Shown: positions 31,706-40,361 of the stretch, piece by piece | Position numbering within the stretch: position 1 is the first letter of the stretch | Layout: each line of letters begins with the position of its first letter | From: Candidatus Bathyarchaeia archaeon | GTDB lineage: Archaea; Thermoproteota; Bathyarchaeia; Bathyarchaeales; Bathycorpusculaceae | Direction: 5' to 3' | DNA: 64,000 nucleotides | Assembly: GCA_038873195.1 (NCBI GenBank) | Contig: JAVZEV010000001.1 | Coordinates: 896,490-960,489, forward strand | Notes under the pieces: generated by a model | The model's database searches: none | The model's input: only the letters and a program-made list of their open reading frames with translations | Told to the model about the DNA's origin: nothing | Position numbers and translations under genes: made by a program

Positions 31706-34211
31706 ATATTTGTGTTGGGGTTCGTCGCGGTTTTAATGAGATATCCAAGTTTGTTTTTGATGTTTTGGCTTTTGTTCTTAATAATATGATTTCGATCAGT
31801 GTTGCTGTTAGGAATAGCAATAGTATCGAGGTGAAGGTGAATTCTGGGATTATTATTACCTCATGTTTTGTGTGGTTGTAAGTGAAGTATAGGTAGGTGT
31901 GGGTGCTGTTTGAAACATCAAGTTGATACGATGGCACTATTGTCCAGTCAACTAACACTATATATGAATCGTTTAGTAAAGCTCTTGAAATGGTTATCCT
32001 GCAAAATCCGCTAGTATCGTTTTCGCCTTCTACATAAAATTGTAGGAATTCTTGTCCAGGCTGTAGATATTCGTTTGGGGAGCTAAGCCAAACAGCCAAA
32101 TTAAGCTCAGACACGGTAGAGTTGCTTATCACTTGAACGTGGTATATTTCGTTGCCTGGTCCAGCCACTTCAAAATCGTAGAACATTCCCATTAAAGGAT
32201 AATTGTCAAACTGCACTAATTCAGGAGGTGTTCCAGGACCGCTGTTTATCCTGAACTTTGAATCTCCTATTCCATCACTGCCAGTCTCATTCTGGTAAGG
32301 TCCATTATGAAAATCTACTCCAGCATAGTTGCTCCAGTAATTTCCACCGTTGGGATAGCCATCATCCCAAATGTTGTTTGAATATGGTGCAGATTGCGGT
32401 GGAGACTGGAATGGTGAGTAGAAGTTAGAAATTAAATGTATTGTGTTGTTGATGAAAGCATTATGGTAAAAAATATTTCCATTCGACTGGTAGGTGCATA
32501 TGCCCACGCTGTTGTTGCTGATTAGACTGTTAACTATTTTGTTGTTGGTTGAGTTGAAGAGAGTTAAACCTCCGTAAATTAGTGGACCTCTATTTCCGTC
32601 TAGGGTTATGTTTATTAAACTGCAATTGGACGATTGAGCCAGTATTAAGCCATCTTTGTTCAAGGAAAGATCAATGTCCTTTATCGTTGTATTAGTGCAG
32701 TTTACAATTGCTAAATAGCCAATGTTTGGGCAGTTAGATGGATTTATGAGTAGATTATGGGCGCTGGTGAAGTAAAAAACTGTCTTACCATTTACAATGT
32801 TTGTTGTGTCAAAATCTTGCATAAAGGCGTCAAGAGTCCAACCCCAAATTATTAGGTTATACCAATCACTTGTCATGTTGTTTTCTCTGAAGGTATTCAA
32901 ACCATTACACTGATTAAGCACTATGCTCACATTGTTGCCTTCCAGTAGGTTTCCTACAACATAATTTCCAGCAGATGTCTCTACTTCTATTCCCTCTAAA
33001 GTGTTCATGACAGTGTTGTTTATAATGTCGCAGCCAGTGCTACTTCCATCAAGGTGAAGCCCCATTAATCCACAATTATCTACAAGGTTTTGATTTATTA
33101 CAATGTTGGATGAGGCATATCCAATTATGCCAGCCGCTATCGCGTTAGTAACACTGTTATTACTGATGTTTATGAATGTTGAGGAATAAAACCATGTGCA
33201 AACAGCAGCGTTAGTTAAAACGTTATTTGTGATATTAACATATGCGACGTTATTGCCGCTGATGCAGCTTGGTGGATAACCAATTCCGCTCCATGTTTTT
33301 CCAGCATTTCTAATCGTAAAATTGATGACGCTGACATTATTGGCTGTTATTTGAATTACAGTTCCCGTTCCATTCCCGTCAATTATCGTCATGTCCCTAT
33401 TTTCGCCAATTAACGATACAGATTTATATACAATTAAGTGTTCATAATAAACTCCATTTTTAACAAAAATAGTGTGACCGTTAAGGGTCTCTGGAGCATC
33501 TATAGCCTCTTGAATCGCTGTGTAGTTTAATCCTGTATTAAGGTTATGGACTGTCTGAACCACGATGTTTGTCTGAAAAACTGAAATATCCAAATACCGA
33601 TCATTTTCATATTCAATCATTCTAACTAAATGCCCAGTTGACTTATCAAACCATGCAGTTTGATTAAGATCTTTTGGATCAGGCGAAATTCCCGATACAT
33701 TGCAACAAGTTTTCCAACAATTAATTTCCCGTCCCATCAAGTTTAATATTTCGGAAGCCAGAACCGTTGCGTTTGCCCAAGGAGTCGTCCACCATGTCAC
33801 ATTCTCCCCTATTTGAAGCGGCAATTGCATCCAGAACTCGTAGTATGTCGCTCCAGACCAAAAGGAAGCTGATTGATCAACTATTTGGCGATTGGATACA
33901 TTCACAAGCTGCCAACCAGAAATAAGACCCCAAATAGGAAGAAACAGATCACGAGTTGCGTTAATACAATTCTCCCAACTAGGATCGGGCTGCTGATAAG
34001 TTATGTTATAGTATCCAGACGAAACAAACGTTCCATTATAGCTGAATACTGACAAAGAGAAATTAGCATATTGACCAGGTATGGGCTGAATTGGGCCTGT
34101 CTGCGCAGAGCCACTCATTATCTTTGGCGAACTGAATAGGTGTAAACTCTGATTAAACGGAAAGAATAATAGGACAAATGCTAAAACAAATATTGTAGGC
34201 TCAACCTTCAT
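31686..34211 (-). CDS. Exported NosD beta-helix protein with PEF-like C-terminal anchor
   Basis: 841 residues from the ATG at 34211, after GAGAGGATG; longer upstream codons lack a signal peptide. The N-terminal signal (~6-20) is followed by an unassigned ~220-residue domain, then NosD right-handed beta-helix repeats (~250-610) and the usual NosD end-block (NIWDDGYPNGGNYWSNYAGV). The beta-helix start is close in sequence to the second helix of the M14 protein at 12400. Near the C-terminus, IIPEF then a hydrophobic span (~21 residues) and LLRTKAK resemble a PEF-CTERM sorting signal, although about 20 further residues follow. Probably surface-anchored through an archaeosortase. Confidence 0.75.
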   Translation of the reverse strand: MKVEPTIFVLAFVLLFFPFNQSLHLFSSPKIMSGSAQTGPIQPIPGQYANFSLSVFSYNGTFVSSGYYNITYQQPDPSWENCINATRDLFLPIWGLISGWQLVNVSNRQIVDQSASFWSGATYYEFWMQLPLQIGENVTWWTTPWANATVLASEILNLMGREINCWKTCCNVSGISPDPKDLNQTAWFDKSTGHLVRMIEYENDRYLDISVFQTNIVVQTVHNLNTGLNYTAIQEAIDAPETLNGHTIFVKNGVYYEHLIVYKSVSLIGENRDMTIIDGNGTGTVIQITANNVSVINFTIRNAGKTWSGIGYPPSCISGNNVAYVNITNNVLTNAAVCTWFYSSTFINISNNSVTNAIAAGIIGYASSNIVINQNLVDNCGLMGLHLDGSSTGCDIINNTVMNTLEGIEVETSAGNYVVGNLLEGNNVSIVLNQCNGLNTFRENNMTSDWYNLIIWGWTLDAFMQDFDTTNIVNGKTVFYFTSAHNLLINPSNCPNIGYLAIVNCTNTTIKDIDLSLNKDGLILAQSSNCSLINITLDGNRGPLIYGGLTLFNSTNNKIVNSLISNNSVGICTYQSNGNIFYHNAFINNTIHLISNFYSPFQSPPQSAPYSNNIWDDGYPNGGNYWSNYAGVDFHNGPYQNETGSDGIGDSKFRINSGPGTPPELVQFDNYPLMGMFYDFEVAGPGNEIYHVQVISNSTVSELNLAVWLSSPNEYLQPGQEFLQFYVEGENDTSGFCRITISRALLNDSYIVLVDWTIVPSYQLDVSNSTHTYLYFTYNHTKHEVIIIPEFTFTSILLLFLTATLIEIILLRTKAKTSKTNLDISLKPRRTPTQIFSVSVY

Positions 34212-34881
34212 CTTGCATCCTCTCTTATTAATACAATTAACTTTAATTCTTATGTTTTGTGAAAACACTTCGATTGATACTAGCTGATCATGATTCTCTT
34301 ATGAATGGCTGTTGGAGGGAATAGACAAGTTCAAGGAATTATGAAAGGTTCTAAAACGCCTTAATGTGGTTAGGTTGCGTAAAATGCGCTTGGTAATTTA
34401 AGTGTCCGCAAATTTCAAAGAACCTTCACGAAAAATAGAAAACATAGCAGTTTTTAGGGCTATAAACCACATCGCTTTTAATATCGCAAAGGCCTAATGC
34501 CAACAGTTCGTAATGTCTCGACATGCGTGCGTTAATCGAGAACAAGTAAAAAATCTTGGCTTTAATTTAATGCCAGTAGCCCTTGACAGGGTTGCCACAG
34601 AAAGGCTGTATATAAGGCGCGGTTTAAGGTTTTGAAAAATTTTCTAATAGTTATTTTTTGGGCGTTGTCTGTTAACGTGAATTAACAGAACATCCATTAT
34701 CATGGGTTTCTAGGAGGGTGGAGGGGTTTTCTAACAGGAAAAACAGAAAAATTGCCAAAGTGAAAACGCAATGAGAGTATAAGTATTGTTGAGGCTTTAT
34801 TCTCTATAATAGTATATTATTATTACTAGTGTGGAGGGGAGGGGGTGTTTGAGTTTTCTATTTTTCTAATGGGAAACACGT
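34212..34881. other. Long intergenic region with TATA boxes and site G
   Basis: No protein-coding frame of weight is seen in 670 nt. A strong TATA-like GTATATAAGG lies at 34608-34617 and an AT-rich TATA at 34800-34820 (CTCTATAATAGTATATTATT) just before the first element gene. Site G lies between (34666-34691), and a further TAACAGG-like half site is near 34732. A noncoding RNA is possible but nothing supports one strongly. Confidence 0.4.
34666..34691 (+). repeat. 26-bp inverted repeat, site G
   Basis: Arms TGTCTGTTA and TAACAGAAC surround ACGTGAAT; the inner seven bases of each arm are exact complements. It lies 455 nt upstream of the NosD-anchor gene and 190 nt upstream of the first replication-module gene, so promoter-type spacing like sites A and C does not hold. 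Confidence 0.6.
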
Positions 34882-35397
34882 ATGCCTCGTCCAAAAAAGT
34901 ATGTTGATGCGGAACCGCATTGTTTTCATGTTGACGGACAGGTTTATGCTAGGCTTAAGCAGGTATTATCTGAGAGGTTTGGTAAATCCGTAAGCGAAGA
35001 GGTTAATGAGTTCTTGAGGAGGCGTTTGGCTGAGTTGGAGGGCATTCAGCCGCCTGCTTATGAGGCTGTTGATTATGAGGCTCTGAAGCGTGAATATGTC
35101 AAACTGTTTGATGAGGTTGAGCGTCTTAAAGCTGCGCTTAAGAAGGTTGGATGTTACGATGAGCTGATGAGCTTGGTCCATGAATTGGGCTTAGACTTCG
35201 GCGACTTGCACAACATGTGGGATATTGTGCCAAAACTTATGCAAAGCTGGGAAGACCGAGGACAAGCCCACCTCTTCATAAACCTAATGGAAAAAACCAA
35301 AAAGAAAAGAGAACTAGAACGCGAACTCACAGAAGCCAGAATGGCTATGTCGCAAAAACCAAGACAAACAACAGCAGTACCGCATCTTAGACTATGA
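34882..35397 (+). CDS. Element-borne putative DNA-binding coiled-coil protein
   Basis: 171 residues, ATG start. The N-terminus (PKKYVDAEPHCFHVDGQVYA then RLKQVLSERFGKSVSEEVNE) resembles a ribbon-helix-helix-type DNA-binding unit, followed by a coiled coil (YEALKREYVKLFDEVERLKA) and a charged tail. Small proteins of this sort head archaeal plasmid and provirus modules. The likely role is repressor or replication accessory protein; family not recognised. Confidence 0.5.
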   Translation: MPRPKKYVDAEPHCFHVDGQVYARLKQVLSERFGKSVSEEVNEFLRRRLAELEGIQPPAYEAVDYEALKREYVKLFDEVERLKAALKKVGCYDELMSLVHELGLDFGDLHNMWDIVPKLMQSWEDRGQAHLFINLMEKTKKKRELERELTEARMAMSQKPRQTTAVPHLRL

Positions 35398-35401
35398 AAA
35401 A

Positions 35402-35417
35402 TTTGCCCCGGGGCAAA
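35402..35417. repeat. 16-bp perfect palindrome TTTGCCCCGGGGCAAA
   Basis: It sits between the 3' ends of two convergent genes and could be a bidirectional terminator hairpin or a protein-binding site. Its CCCCGGGG core recurs at 36013-36020 on the other side of the winged-helix gene. Confidence 0.5.
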
Positions 35418-35457
35418 AAATGCTTGAAGCTGGATCACGAACTTATAGCACGCGATA

Positions 35458-35913
35458 TTATAAGAGGTGTTGAAACTCGTTGAGTATGTTGAGGATTTCG
35501 TTTCGAATTTTATGGGCTTCCATTCTTCCCTTTTCTGATAAGCTGTAAAGGTGACCATGACGCCCAGGAGAAACCTCTTTCAATACGTCTACTAACCCTA
35601 GTTTTACTAGACGCCTTAAGCTACGGCTAAACGAAAAGTCCACAGAGCCATGGATGTAAACATGTTTTTTGTTCGGAAGCTGGCGGACGGTAATAGCTGA
35701 CGGTTTTATGACCATTAGTAGGCTGTCCTTAGTCATTTGTGGTACGGTTTTCTTAACCATTTCACCAGAACCTATTTCACCTCTCATGATTTTCGCAAGC
35801 ATTTTCAGGTCTTTTTTATGCCAAATTTCCACTTTTCCCTCAAAAAATTCCGGGTTCAACTCCGCCTTAAGTAATGTCAAAAGAATCTTTTTCATCTGAA
35901 CACTAAGTCGCAA
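35458..35913 (-). CDS. Winged-helix transcription regulator of the element
   Basis: 151 residues. The C-terminal ~75 residues have a winged-helix pattern: FSFSRSLRRLVKLGLVDVLK then GRHGHLYSLSEKGRMEA. The N-terminal half (WHKKDLKMLAKIMRGEIGSG) is helical and unassigned. It reads opposite to the primase and small genes, with CCCCGGGG palindromes on either side and a 28-bp palindrome just upstream, so it is probably the element's repressor and autoregulated. Confidence 0.6.
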   Translation of the reverse strand: MRLSVQMKKILLTLLKAELNPEFFEGKVEIWHKKDLKMLAKIMRGEIGSGEMVKKTVPQMTKDSLLMVIKPSAITVRQLPNKKHVYIHGSVDFSFSRSLRRLVKLGLVDVLKEVSPGRHGHLYSLSEKGRMEAHKIRNEILNILNEFQHLL

Positions 35914-35964
35914 ACGCTCACCACCTGAATACTGCTTTTAAAAATGGCATACATTTAGCACTTG

Positions 35965-36020
35965 TTGTATCATGACTCGCGTCACGATACAATTAGCTCT
36001 TATTGTATTTTACCCCGGGG
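35965..36020. promoter_or_regulatory. Palindromes and TTGTAT repeats: operator or origin
   Basis: A 28-bp near-perfect palindrome (35965-35992) has arms TTGTATCATGAC and GTCACGATACAA. ATACAAT/ATTGTAT arms (35987-36008) overlap it, and CCCCGGGG (36013-36020) follows. All are in the 274-bp divergent region between the winged-helix gene and the AbrB-like/primase genes. It could be the repressor operator or the replication origin of the element. Confidence 0.5.
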
Positions 36021-36187
36021 CATGAAACTCAACGACAGCTCTTCTTGCCTATTAATAACGTCTAGCTTGTGTTAATGCAAACTTTTGCTTGCTCTGTTTT
36101 CTTCGTTACACATTATTTTAAGTTTGGTTTGTCGTCTTAGAGCCCACTCTAATTCTTGCGTATTTATCTAGTGGGTGAGCAGTAAGC

Positions 36188-36433
36188 GTGCACGTTCCGA
36201 AAGTTGAAGAGAGGCGAATTATATGCTCATGGAAAAATGGCTATGCTCAATATTCTTTGACGTTACCTAAGAAATTTGTTGAGTCTCTAAAGGCAAAGAA
36301 GGTAACAAGCCTTTATGTGATTTACGATGGTGTTCTCATAGCTTTTCCAGCAAACATCGTTTCAAAGGACGAGCTGATAGCGCTTCTGAACATCCAAAAT
36401 GAACTTGAAAAGCTGCTTGCCAAGGAGGTCTAG
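36188..36433 (+). CDS. AbrB/SpoVT-like small DNA-binding protein
   Basis: 81 residues, GTG start after GGGTGAG. NGYAQYSLTLPKKFVESLKA then KVTSLYVIYDGVLIAFP has the swapped-hairpin AbrB pattern (aligned strand, LPKK loop, beta hairpin). The C-terminal helix is Glu/Leu-rich. It precedes the primase-helicase gene (4-nt gap), so it is probably an operon regulator. Confidence 0.6.
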   Translation: MHVPKVEERRIICSWKNGYAQYSLTLPKKFVESLKAKKVTSLYVIYDGVLIAFPANIVSKDELIALLNIQNELEKLLAKEV

Positions 36434-36437
36434 AAAA

Positions 36438-39065
36438 ATGGGGGAGGAGGGAGCCCAAAAGAGAAATACGCTGACCGTGAAGGCTGAGGCTTTCCAATAT
36501 TTTGAACATGGTTTTAATGTTGTTGCCGTGTTTTTAGAGCAGAGCATTGATGGTAAAGTGATTAAGAAGCCTCTTGTTGAATGGAGCAGGTGGCAAAAGC
36601 AGAGGCAAACCATTGAGGAGTTTGAAACTCAACCATGGCAAAATGCGGATGGATTTGGCGTAGTTTGCAGTTGGCCAAACAAAGATGGTTTGTTTTTGGC
36701 AGTTGTTGATTACGACGTAAAGAAGATAAGTGAAGAGGCTAAGAAGAAAGGAATGGCACTTTTAAGGAATTTTCCTGTCACACAAATTGAGCAAACAGTT
36801 TCAGAAGGACTGCACTATGTTTACTTGAGCAGGGTTAAACCGTCGCCAATAAGCGAATATCATGACAGCCACGCATTGGAGCTTATCGCAGGACCAAAAA
36901 TTTGCATTATGGCTCCAAGTGAAGGCTACGTTAGACTTAACGACAACATGCCTACAGTAATCGAGGACGCTGAAGCTCTTTTCTATAAAGCTTTAGAAGT
37001 AACCGACAAACGTGAAGATACAAACAAGGGTGTTGCGACAAAAGTTTTGCAGAAATGGCTTGAACAGCTCAAACAGCACCTAAAAATGGCAGGCGAAGGA
37101 AATCAATACTTCTACACACATTGCCCATTTCACAAGCCAGACAATAACCCAAGTTTCGCAATTCATAAAACCAAATTTTACGCAATCGATTACCATGATG
37201 GAAAAGTTTACAGCATAAAGGAGTTGGCCGAAGCTTTAGGTGTAACGCTTCAAGGAGCAAAAAATTTTGAAGGGGTTGAATATGAAGAAGAGAAGATTAA
37301 CCTTTACATGTTAGCCAATCGACTCTTAGAGGAAACGCCGATAGCCACAGACATCCGCACATATTTGATGTTCCGTTGGAACGGTAAATATTGGGTTGAT
37401 GATGCTGAAGGCGTTATACATAAACGCCTAGTTGAGGAGGAAGGCGAAAATTACAAGCCCTATCACTTGACAACTTTAACACAAATCATTCAAGCGTTAA
37501 CGTTCCAGAACGGATTAGAGGAGCCACCGCATAATCTGATATGTTTTGAAAATGGCGTCTTAGACTTAGCCACTATGGAGCTTAAGCCACATAGTTCTAA
37601 ACTATTTTTCCGTAATATCATCCATGCTGAATACAACTTAGCTGCTCGGGCTGAGGAATTTTTGAATTGGCTTAAAGAAGTTTTACCTGAAGAGGACGCG
37701 CAAAAATGCGTTCAAGAAATGTTTGGGTATTGCTTGCTTCGAGGCTTTCCTTTTCATTTTATATTCTTTTTGGTGGGTCCTGGGAGAAACGGAAAAGGAA
37801 CACTCGTGCGTACTTTGATAAGCTTGTTAGGAAAAGAAAACTGTGTAAGCATTCCCCTTGAGAGGTTACCTGAACGGTTTCAAGCAACCAACTTGATTGG
37901 AAAATTGGCTAACGTTGTAAGTGAACCTAAAACCACTTTGGTTACAACGGAAACCATTAAAATGCTTACAGGCGAAGATTTGATAACGGCAGAGTTTAAA
38001 AATAAACAGAAAACTGTTCAGTTTACCAATTATGCCAAGCTTATTGTGGTTGCAAACAGGCTTCCACCTATTAATGATTCAAGCCTCGCTTGGTGGGAAC
38101 GTGTAATCGTAGTAGAGTTTCCAATAGCAATTCCAGAGGACAAGCGGATACCAAACATAGAGGAGAAATGGCTTAATAGCCCTGAAGAGCGAAGCGGAAT
38201 AATTAACTGGGCTTTAGAAGGCTTGAAAAGACTTCTGGAAAATAAGCGGTTTACACGAAGCGAAACAATGCTCAATGTTGTGGAACAATACAAACGTTGG
38301 AGCCAACCAGCACAATATTTCTTGGACAAATATTGCGCTTATGGATCTAACCTATGGGTCACAAAAAAGGCGCTATATGAAGGATTCAAGCTGGTATGCG
38401 AAGAAGAAGGCTTACCAATCGTAAGCGAAGAAGTGTTCTCTCGAGAAGTTAGGAAAAAACCCCGAGTTATGTTAGTTAAGAAACGTATCGGCGGCGAAAA
38501 CCAGCGAGTATGGATTGGAATAAGCGTAAAAGAAGAAACGGGGCAGGTGGGGCAAGTGAGGCAAGTTTTTCTCTCCCCGAAAAAAGTTGAAGCAAAACAA
38601 GAGAATAACAAGGAAAGCATAAATTTTAAGAGTAAAGAGGAACCCGACCCACTTGCCTCAGTTGCCCCAATTTCATTTCCTTCTAATGATGAACTATCGC
38701 ATTCTGGGCAGGTGCCAACTCTTTACAAGTTAAAGGATCCAGAGATGTTTCCTACTGAGAGATGTTTTAAATGTGGTGCAAAGCCTGTCGCTTTTCAAGT
38801 GAATTATCCGGACGGGTCGTGGGGGCTATTATGCGCGAAATGTGCAAGTCAACTTTACACGCGCAGCCCATTTTTAACTAGAGAAAATGTAGAGCGGATT
38901 TTCAATGCCCTTGCTGAGTTAACTCATTTGAAGAGTTTAGCTCATGAAAGCGAACTAGTGGCGGCTACGGAATTACCATTTGAAGCCGTCATGGCGATAC
39001 TTGAGCAGCTACAACGCGAGGGCAAGGCTGTTTCAACGGGCAACGGTTTCTGGAAGGTGGTTTAA
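36438..39065 (+). CDS. Primase-polymerase / D5-type SF3 helicase replication protein
   Basis: 875 residues from the ATG at 36438 (AAGGAGG upstream). The N-terminal Prim-Pol domain (~25-170) has VDYDVKK (metal-binding Asp pair), GLHYVYLS (His) and ELIAGPK. A primase-linked zinc region (YTHCPFHKPDNNPSFA) follows. The SF3/D5 helicase (~390-620) has Walker A VGPGRNGKGT, then Walker B-like and sensor elements (ANVVSEPKTT, KLIVVANRLP). The C-terminus adds a zinc finger (CFKCG...CAKC) and a winged helix. This is the replication initiator of an archaeal plasmid or provirus. About 130 residues around 700-770 are low-complexity and may be a linker. Confidence 0.85.
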   Translation: MGEEGAQKRNTLTVKAEAFQYFEHGFNVVAVFLEQSIDGKVIKKPLVEWSRWQKQRQTIEEFETQPWQNADGFGVVCSWPNKDGLFLAVVDYDVKKISEEAKKKGMALLRNFPVTQIEQTVSEGLHYVYLSRVKPSPISEYHDSHALELIAGPKICIMAPSEGYVRLNDNMPTVIEDAEALFYKALEVTDKREDTNKGVATKVLQKWLEQLKQHLKMAGEGNQYFYTHCPFHKPDNNPSFAIHKTKFYAIDYHDGKVYSIKELAEALGVTLQGAKNFEGVEYEEEKINLYMLANRLLEETPIATDIRTYLMFRWNGKYWVDDAEGVIHKRLVEEEGENYKPYHLTTLTQIIQALTFQNGLEEPPHNLICFENGVLDLATMELKPHSSKLFFRNIIHAEYNLAARAEEFLNWLKEVLPEEDAQKCVQEMFGYCLLRGFPFHFIFFLVGPGRNGKGTLVRTLISLLGKENCVSIPLERLPERFQATNLIGKLANVVSEPKTTLVTTETIKMLTGEDLITAEFKNKQKTVQFTNYAKLIVVANRLPPINDSSLAWWERVIVVEFPIAIPEDKRIPNIEEKWLNSPEERSGIINWALEGLKRLLENKRFTRSETMLNVVEQYKRWSQPAQYFLDKYCAYGSNLWVTKKALYEGFKLVCEEEGLPIVSEEVFSREVRKKPRVMLVKKRIGGENQRVWIGISVKEETGQVGQVRQVFLSPKKVEAKQENNKESINFKSKEEPDPLASVAPISFPSNDELSHSGQVPTLYKLKDPEMFPTERCFKCGAKPVAFQVNYPDGSWGLLCAKCASQLYTRSPFLTRENVERIFNALAELTHLKSLAHESELVAATELPFEAVMAILEQLQREGKAVSTGNGFWKVV

Positions 39066-39067
39066 AC

Positions 39068-40345
39068 GTGACTGAGGCTGAGGAGCGCGATTCTTTTCCG
39101 CACGAATGTCTTGAGGCTTCAGGCTCTTCGACGCAGTCTCCTAAATCTCCTCAGCCAATAAGTTGCCCAGAATGTGGTTCTACGAAACTTTATAGAGATG
39201 GGCTAAGATACCTCAGCGATGGCTCAAGTGTTCAGCGTTGGCTTTGTAGAAACTGCGGCTACCGCTTCACAGACCCCAACCAAAAAGCCAAAACCGGATG
39301 GAGGATTCTTCCATCCGGCTTAAATTCGCGTTCTAGCTTATTCTATTCCTGCCAAGGGAACAATGACCCAGACGGGCGAGGGCCCTCCGCCCTTGAGGCG
39401 GTGCAAACCTTGGCCACAGTAGAAAAAGAGAGTGAAAAGCAGGCTGCGGGAGCCACAGAGACAAATACAATTGCAGCGCACATCTTAGATTACGCTTGGA
39501 ACGCTAAAAAGCGCGGTCTTGCTGAACAAACTATAAAGCAACGTGTATGCAGACTCAAGCAGTTGGTCAAAAGAGGCGCTAATCTCTTAGATCCAGACAG
39601 TGTGTTGACGGTTTTAGCTACGAACAACTGGACCGACTCAAACAAACGTGTATTTATAGTAGCCTACAAAAGCTTCGCTAAGACATTTAATATAGCATTT
39701 GAACCGCCAAAAACAAGGGTTGAAAGGAAACTGCCTTTCATCCCGACTGAGGAAGAACTGGATCAGTTAATCGCTGGTTGCGGCAAGAAAACAGCAACTT
39801 TTCTTCAAGTGCTGAAGGAAACGGGCGCTAGAACTGCTGAGGCATTAAAATTGAAGTGGATCGACATCGATGAAAAATCATGTGTTATCAGAATTAACAA
39901 CCCAGTTAAGGGAAGTTTGGCTAGAGCTATCAAGGTATCAGCAGAAACAATCGCCATGATTAATGCGTTACCAAAAACAAGCGAATACGTATTCAACACA
40001 AACCAGTATACTTTGCGTGCAAATTTCTACGACCAACGCAAAAAGATTGCAAGAAAACTTCAGAACCCACGACTACTGCAGATTCGCCTCCACACTTTTA
40101 GACATTGGAAGGCTACCATGGAATATCATAAAACTAAAAACATCAAATGGGTTCAGCAACTTCTTGGGCATAAAAAACTTGAAAACACAGATTTCTATAC
40201 ACAGTTAATAAACTTTGAAAGCGACGAATACCATGTGGCTTACGCCAGAAACTTAGAAGAAGAAAGCAAATTAATAGAAGCTGGCTTCGAATATGTAAGG
40301 TATAGCGAGAAAGATGGCGTGGCCATATATCGAAAAAGAAAGTAG
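39068..40345 (+). CDS. Tyrosine integrase with N-terminal zinc ribbon
   Basis: 425 residues, GTG start 2 nt after the helicase stop. The N-terminus has a zinc ribbon (CPECG near 33-37 and CRNCG), then ~70 linker residues, a SAM-like core-binding domain and the catalytic domain. Catalytic residues: Arg in ETGARTAEALKLKW, Lys in VKGSLARAIKVS, HTFRH (HxxR), LLGHKKLENT and the Tyr of DFYTQL. It would recombine the 24-bp repeats in tRNA-Glu. The coding sequence ends 16 bp upstream of the tRNA. Confidence 0.85.
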   Translation: MTEAEERDSFPHECLEASGSSTQSPKSPQPISCPECGSTKLYRDGLRYLSDGSSVQRWLCRNCGYRFTDPNQKAKTGWRILPSGLNSRSSLFYSCQGNNDPDGRGPSALEAVQTLATVEKESEKQAAGATETNTIAAHILDYAWNAKKRGLAEQTIKQRVCRLKQLVKRGANLLDPDSVLTVLATNNWTDSNKRVFIVAYKSFAKTFNIAFEPPKTRVERKLPFIPTEEELDQLIAGCGKKTATFLQVLKETGARTAEALKLKWIDIDEKSCVIRINNPVKGSLARAIKVSAETIAMINALPKTSEYVFNTNQYTLRANFYDQRKKIARKLQNPRLLQIRLHTFRHWKATMEYHKTKNIKWVQQLLGHKKLENTDFYTQLINFESDEYHVAYARNLEEESKLIEAGFEYVRYSEKDGVAIYRKRK

Positions 40346-40361
40346 ACTAGTATAGTTCAGG

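Noticed and set aside
36046-36066. Possible eighth repeat (ATTAATAACGTCTA, shared with site E)
   Set aside because: The arms are not inverted repeats of the consensus; only the spacer-side 14 bases match site E.
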